The notes below the pieces were generated by a model that worked only from the letters and a program-made list of their open reading frames with translations, was not told where the DNA came from and did not search any database. A stretch of 64,000 nucleotides of DNA from Bacteroidales bacterium (GTDB lineage Bacteria; Bacteroidota; Bacteroidia; Bacteroidales; DTU049): assembly GCA_026418905.1 (NCBI GenBank), contig JAOAAK010000022.1:1-64000 (forward strand), in the 5' to 3' direction. Positions 60,150 to 64,000 of this stretch are shown here, piece by piece. Made by a program: the position numbers and the translations under genes. Each line of letters opens with the position of its first letter. Position 1 is the stretch's first letter.

Positions 60150-61358
60150 TTATTTCTTGCTTATGATTCTGTAAGTGTCTCGAGCAATGACAAGCTCTTC
60201 ATTTGTACAAGCAATAACAACTTTCACTGGAGAATCAGGTAAAGAAATGATCTCATCTTTACCTTTCAAGTAACAATTCTTATCTAGATCTATCTTGATG
60301 CCAAGATACTCCATATTAGCACAAACATGTTGCCTTGTTTCATAGTCGTTTTCACCAATTCCTCCAGTAAAAACAAGCAAATCAAGACCATTCATTGCTG
60401 CTACATAAGCTCCGATATATTTCTTTATGCGATATGCAAACACTTCAAGTGCTAATTGAGCACGTTGATTTCCATCATGGGCTGCACGCTCAATATCTCT
60501 CATGTCGTTAGAGATTCCAGAAAGGCCAAGCATTCCACTTTTTTTGTTGATCAAATCGTTAGCTGCTCTCGTGTCTAATTTTTCTTTATCCATGATAGAA
60601 AGAAGTGCACCAAGATCTAGGTCGCCGGTCCGTGTCCCCATCACGAGACCCTCGACCGGTGTAAATCCCATACTTGTATCGACCGATTTACCACGATCGA
60701 TGGCTGTGATAGAACTACCATTTCCAAGGTGACAAGTAATTATTTTCAACTCTTCCCAATTGCGACCTATTAAAGAAGCAGCTTTCTGAGCTACGTATTT
60801 ATGACTTGTTCCATGAAAACCATAGCGACGTATTTTGTACTTTTCGTAATATTCATACGGTAAAGCATAAAAATACGCCCGTGGTGGTAAGGTGTGATGA
60901 AAAGACGTGTCAAACACTGCTACCTGAGGAATACCGGGAAGCAAATTTTCCATCGCAAGAATTCCTCTCAAGTTAGCAGGATTGTGAAGAGGTGCTAACT
61001 CAATGAGATCCTCAATTTTCTTTTTTACTTCGGGCGTTATTAAGGCACTGTCAGGAAAGTATTCACCACCGTGAGCTACCCTGTGGCCAGCAGCTGTAAT
61101 TTCTTCGACTTGCTTCAAAACCCCCTTTTGCTCATCTATCAACCAGTTGATAATCCACTGAATTCCTTCAGTATGGGATGGAACAGGACGAGTTTCACTA
61201 TATTCTTCGTTGCGCACTACTACCTTATGAGTCAAAACACTATCCTTGCACCCAATACGCTCCAAAAGTCCCTTTACAAGTAAAGATTCTCCTTCTTTAA
61301 AATCAAACAACTGGTATTTAATAGACGAACTTCCACAATTGAGTGTTAATATTTTCAT
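60150..61358 (-). CDS. ackA: Acetate kinase
   Basis: 402 residues. Motifs: MKILTLNCGSSSIKYQLFDF, the conserved VAHGGEYF, FDTSFHHTLPPRAYFYALPY, YGFHGTSHKYVAQ, HLGNGSSITAI, and GMGTRTGDLDLGAL-like VMGTRTGDLDLGALLSIM. It makes ATP from acetyl phosphate during fermentation. The partner phosphotransacetylase is not in the window. Own -7 box 13 bases upstream. Confidence 0.98.
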   Translation of the reverse strand: MKILTLNCGSSSIKYQLFDFKEGESLLVKGLLERIGCKDSVLTHKVVVRNEEYSETRPVPSHTEGIQWIINWLIDEQKGVLKQVEEITAAGHRVAHGGEYFPDSALITPEVKKKIEDLIELAPLHNPANLRGILAMENLLPGIPQVAVFDTSFHHTLPPRAYFYALPYEYYEKYKIRRYGFHGTSHKYVAQKAASLIGRNWEELKIITCHLGNGSSITAIDRGKSVDTSMGFTPVEGLVMGTRTGDLDLGALLSIMDKEKLDTRAANDLINKKSGMLGLSGISNDMRDIERAAHDGNQRAQLALEVFAYRIKKYIGAYVAAMNGLDLLVFTGGIGENDYETRQHVCANMEYLGIKIDLDKNCYLKGKDEIISLPDSPVKVVIACTNEELVIARDTYRIISKK

Positions 61359-61371
61359 AGTTTACTTTTTG

Positions 61372-61379
61372 CAAAAATA
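61372..61379 (-). promoter_or_regulatory. -7 box (TATTTTTG on the minus strand) of ackA
   Basis: Plus-strand CAAAAATA, 13 bases before the ackA ATG at 61358. Confidence 0.55.
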
Positions 61380-61408
61380 TGATTTAAAAATTTTCAGAAA
61401 AAAATAAA

Positions 61409-62587
61409 TTACGATGAATTTTGAACTAATATATCTTTTTTCGATTTTAATATTGAAAGCAATAAAATTCCAACAACAGCAGAAATAAGCGATCCTGTAA
61501 TTACAGCTAATTTTGCCATGCTCATTTTCATAGAATCGTCGAATGCAAGATATGAAATAAAAATAGACATGGTAAAACCAATACCTCCCAGAAAGCTTAT
61601 TCCTAACAAGGCATGCCAAGAAACATCCTCGGGTTTACGTGCCAATTTTAATTTAACTCCAAGCCAACTCATATACATAATGCCAAGGGGCTTGCCCACC
61701 AACAAACCCAAAATTATTCCCATCACAAGAAATATATCAAAATCATTCAAAATAAAAATATTTAGAGAAATGGCCGTATTTGAAATTGCAAATAAAGGAA
61801 GAATTACGTATGCTACAGGAGCATGCAATATTTGTTGCATTAAATAAGATGGAGACGTTTCATCATTTCGGCTATATGGAATAGCAAAGGCTAAAAGAAT
61901 TCCAGCAAGAGTAGCATGCACACCCGATTCATGCATAAAATACCAGCCTATTATTCCTCCAATCAGGTAAGGAATTAAATTCTTAATACGAAAAACTTGG
62001 AAAAGAAACAAAAGCGCAAAAATTCCCAAGGATATGAGTAAATTGGTCAGTACAATATCGTTGCTATAAATGAAGGCAATCAAAAGAATAGCTCCCAAAT
62101 CATCTATTATAGCGAAAGAAGTTAAAAAAACCTTTAAACTAACGGGAATCCGTTTTCCAAAAAGTGATAAGATACCTAATGAAAAAGCTACATCAGTAGC
62201 CATAGGAATGCCAAAACCATTGATAGCATCAGTACCAGAGTTAAAAGTCATATAAATAACAGCTGGCATAAACATACCACCCAAAGCTGCAAACATGGGA
62301 AGCATAGCATTTTTCAGATCTGAAAGTTCTCCCTTGTAAATTTCTCGTTCTACTTCTAATCCTATGAGTAAGAAAAAAAAAGCCATGAATCCATCATTTA
62401 TCCAGTGACGAATGGATTCTCCAGCAATCTTAGTTTCCCATATGTTCAACCATGTATGACCAACTCCAGAATTAGCAATAAAAAGCGAAACGACGGTACT
62501 AAAAATAAGAATAAAACCTCCCCTACTTTCGGTTTTGAAAAAATAATCAAAAAGAGGCAAGTGTCGTACTAAAAAAATTTTTTTCAT
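61409..62587 (-). CDS. nhaA: Na+/H+ antiporter NhaA
   Basis: 392 residues from ATG 62587 (MKKIFLVRHLPLFDYFFKTE); the longest frame adds 42 residues without membrane character and is rejected. About eleven helices. TSFAIIDDLGAILLIAFIYS carries the paired Asp residues that bind Na+ or H+, GIPMATDVAFSLGILSLFG and GGIGFTMSIFISYLAF are other family signatures. It exchanges Na+ for H+ and fits a Rnf complex that may pump Na+. A 12-base palindrome lies 34 bases upstream of the start. Confidence 0.95.
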   Translation of the reverse strand: MKKIFLVRHLPLFDYFFKTESRGGFILIFSTVVSLFIANSGVGHTWLNIWETKIAGESIRHWINDGFMAFFFLLIGLEVEREIYKGELSDLKNAMLPMFAALGGMFMPAVIYMTFNSGTDAINGFGIPMATDVAFSLGILSLFGKRIPVSLKVFLTSFAIIDDLGAILLIAFIYSNDIVLTNLLISLGIFALLFLFQVFRIKNLIPYLIGGIIGWYFMHESGVHATLAGILLAFAIPYSRNDETSPSYLMQQILHAPVAYVILPLFAISNTAISLNIFILNDFDIFLVMGIILGLLVGKPLGIMYMSWLGVKLKLARKPEDVSWHALLGISFLGGIGFTMSIFISYLAFDDSMKMSMAKLAVITGSLISAVVGILLLSILKSKKDILVQNSS

Positions 62588-62620
62588 TTTACCCAAAAAT
62601 TTACAACCGATTCGATGTTG

Positions 62621-62632
62621 ACGTATATACGT
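62621..62632. other. 12-base perfect palindrome upstream of nhaA
   Basis: ACGTATATACGT is its own reverse complement and lies 33 bases upstream of the nhaA start codon. It could be an operator; no regulator gene is next to it. Confidence 0.45.
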
Positions 62633-62774
62633 AAAAAAGTTCTTATCAATTAAATCGGTTTTGTATGAACTTGTTTCAACATCTGAAATTTCGCACCTGC
62701 TAAAGAACAACAAGAGGAAACAAAGCTATAACAAAAAAACATCTTTAGTGAATGTACCTAGCTAATCATAAAAA

Positions 62775-63194
62775 TTATTCTTCTACGAGTAAAATTTCAT
62801 AAGATAGTTCCATGGCTTTTTTATATACAGCTGAAACACCACAATACTTTTCCTGGGAAAGTTCGATCACTTTTTTTATTTGCTCATAAGGTAGGTTTTT
62901 TCCTTTAATTTTATAGATGAGATGCATTCTAGTAAAATGTTTGGGATGTTCCTCAGTTAACTCAGTATCAACCTGGATCTCAAGTCCGCTAAAGTCAATT
63001 CGCATTTTTCGTAGAAGAGAAACAACATCCATTCCAGTGCACCCAATAAGTGAGGCCACCATAAGCTCTTTTGGACGAGGTCCTCTGTTGTTGCCACCAA
63101 ATTCAGGAGCTGCATCCATCACGACATGGTGACCGTCCAAAACAACATCGAAAGACATTCCTTCAATCCATTGACCTGTAAAACTCCGTTTCAT
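62775..63194 (-). CDS. OsmC family protein (peroxiredoxin-like)
   Basis: 139 residues. The two conserved Cys are in ASLIGCTGMDVVSLL and QEKYCGVSAVYK, as in OsmC/Ohr. The start KRSFTGQWIEGMSFDVVLDG and GNNRGPRPKELMVASL fit OsmC-type rather than Ohr-type proteins. Members reduce organic hydroperoxides; some have other unclear roles. Own -7 box 8 bases upstream. Confidence 0.9.
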   Translation of the reverse strand: MKRSFTGQWIEGMSFDVVLDGHHVVMDAAPEFGGNNRGPRPKELMVASLIGCTGMDVVSLLRKMRIDFSGLEIQVDTELTEEHPKHFTRMHLIYKIKGKNLPYEQIKKVIELSQEKYCGVSAVYKKAMELSYEILLVEE

Positions 63195-63202
63195 TTTTTT
63201 TG

Positions 63203-63210
63203 CAAAGTTA
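63203..63210 (-). promoter_or_regulatory. -7 box (TAACTTTG on the minus strand) of the OsmC-like gene
   Basis: Plus-strand CAAAGTTA, 8 bases before the ATG at 63194. Confidence 0.55.
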
Positions 63211-63246
63211 GGTATTAATACAATCCTGAGTCTATGATTTTGATCA

Positions 63247-64000
63247 TCAAAAGTATTGGCTCATTTTTGTCCTGCACATAGCCAAATTGGTCAGCAATCT
63301 AACGATGTTTTCATATTCACTCAAATTGTTGAAAAACAATAAATTGGTCCGTGAACTAGCATTCTTCTTTTTAACTCTATCCAATTGCTTTCGTTTAACT
63401 TCTTCTAAAATTCTGCTTATTTCCGTAAGCTTGTAAGAAAAATTATCTGACAATTCATTAGAAAAGGAACTACTTAAAAACTTCTCAAATAAACTAAACA
63501 ATTCGTCGAATTTTGAAATGATAAGATTAATATCTTCAATCTGAGCACGAGAAAAATTCTTATGATGGTTATCAAAGTGTTTATAAAGAGCATTTAAGAT
63601 AAAACCAAGTGATACAGTAATTTCCCTTTGTATTGTGGCTACATTGAGAAAAACCTCTTCTTGCTCTATTTGAGGATTTTCTGAGATATGGAGGTTTACA
63701 GCATTTATGAAAAGCTCACTTCTTTTATCTAAAACTTTAAATTTTTTTCTAGCTTGTTTGAAGGATTTCATTTTTTCTGTTACAATACCCGAGCGGATGT
63801 CATGGAATATTTCCTTCATTGAATCAACGAGGGAAAACATATGACCTCGCAAAAGTTGAACAAATTCAACAGTGTTGGCATTTCGAGATCTTTTAATTAA
63901 TTCTTTGTCATTTTCTTTTTTCTCAGAAATTTCTTTGTAGATAAATTTGGTTCGGATTAATACAAAACCCACCAAAAAAAGCATGGCAAGCATACCTATC
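63247..64000 (-). CDS. C-terminal part of a probable inorganic phosphate transporter with PhoU-like domain, cut by the right edge
   Basis: 251 visible residues; the frame continues open past the window end, and the apparent Met at 63993 is probably internal (preceded by Ile-Gly). A last membrane helix (MLAMLFLVGFVLIR) is followed by a long helical cytoplasmic domain: VQLLRGHMFSLVDSMKEIFH, HFDNHHKNFSRAQIEDINLI and VKRKQLDRVKKKNASSRTNL. This resembles the PhoU-like tail of Bacteroidetes PiT-type or Na/Pi-type phosphate transporters. Which of the two types cannot be told without the N-terminal part. Confidence 0.55.
   Translation of the reverse strand, partial: IGMLAMLFLVGFVLIRTKFIYKEISEKKENDKELIKRSRNANTVEFVQLLRGHMFSLVDSMKEIFHDIRSGIVTEKMKSFKQARKKFKVLDKRSELFINAVNLHISENPQIEQEEVFLNVATIQREITVSLGFILNALYKHFDNHHKNFSRAQIEDINLIISKFDELFSLFEKFLSSSFSNELSDNFSYKLTEISRILEEVKRKQLDRVKKKNASSRTNLLFFNNLSEYENIVRLLTNLAMCRTKMSQYF

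Noticed and set aside
62588-62713. 42-residue N-terminal extension of NhaA
   Set aside because: No membrane character and not part of the family; it crosses the palindrome and intergenic DNA.

Overview
The window is an AT-rich, gene-dense piece of a Bacteroidetes (Bacteroidota) chromosome, most likely from an anaerobic member of the Bacteroidales side of the phylum. Three things point there. First, many gene starts are preceded by the phylum-specific -7 promoter box TAnnTTTG, in a few cases with a TTG box 19 bases upstream. Second, there is a giant secreted protein with a type IX secretion (T9SS) type A C-terminal sorting domain. Third, several families and neighbourhoods are typical of the phylum: YfhO-type membrane protein, WbqC, DUF1573-yajC-YbbR-coaE, long NusB, GlmU-family nucleotidyltransferase, and the small protein before mutL. 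A complete rnfBCDGEA operon and acetate kinase fit an anaerobic, fermentative energy metabolism. The species cannot be told from the sequence alone.

Layout. 1-7423 (+): end of an MltF-like lytic transglycosylase, a polysaccharide flippase, a YfhO-like membrane protein, and an SGNH-hydrolase/MBOAT pair that resembles a surface-polymer O-acetylation module. 7414-12308 (-): EttA, a secreted protein, an Omp85/BamA-like outer-membrane protein and uracil-DNA glycosylase. 12350-13271 (+): a tiny lipoprotein and an outer-membrane-type protein. 13274-16488 (-): PrsW-like protease, PabB, and NAD(P)HX repair enzyme. 16548-21494 (-): the Rnf complex. 21570-25528 (-): NusB, a family 2 glycosyltransferase and an AsnB-type amidotransferase. 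25593-30362 (-): the 1589-residue T9SS cargo with a parallel beta-helix. 30636-31646 (+): a secreted unknown.

31679-35658 (-): Lon, GlmU-family protein and ribosomal protein L31 type B, divergent from rpmH (35756, +). 35971-38084 (+): trmB, an MGMT-like protein without its cysteine, nadD and a small secreted protein. 38151-38224 (+): a tRNA with anticodon CAU. 38231-40441 (-): RelA/SpoT. 40538-47193 (+): tpiA, prmA, a 1515-residue secreted unknown and SlyD. 47184-53864 (-): a tetrapyrrole-methylase-fold methyltransferase, a low-molecular-weight phosphatase, an SSB-like protein, RNase H, coaE, YbbR-like, yajC, DUF1573, an NlpC/P60 peptidase, WbqC, a small membrane protein and groES. A thioredoxin-glutaredoxin fusion lies upstream of groES. 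54637-60120 (+): a small membrane protein, mutL, rhomboid protease, M23 peptidase and xseAB. 60150-64000 (-): ackA, nhaA, an OsmC-like protein, and the C-terminal part of a probable phosphate transporter cut by the right edge.

No insertion sequence, CRISPR array, rRNA, prophage or obvious transferred island was seen. No stretch longer than 300 bases lacks a gene; the longest gap (30363-30635) holds two divergent promoters and an imperfect hairpin. The window is mostly housekeeping. The least explained parts are the 1515-residue secreted protein (42114-46661), the divergent SSB-like protein (48547-48870), the GroES gene separated from groEL, and the surface-polymer cluster at the left end. Several start codons were moved because the longest open frame begins at the TTG inside a TAnnTTTG promoter box rather than at a true start.
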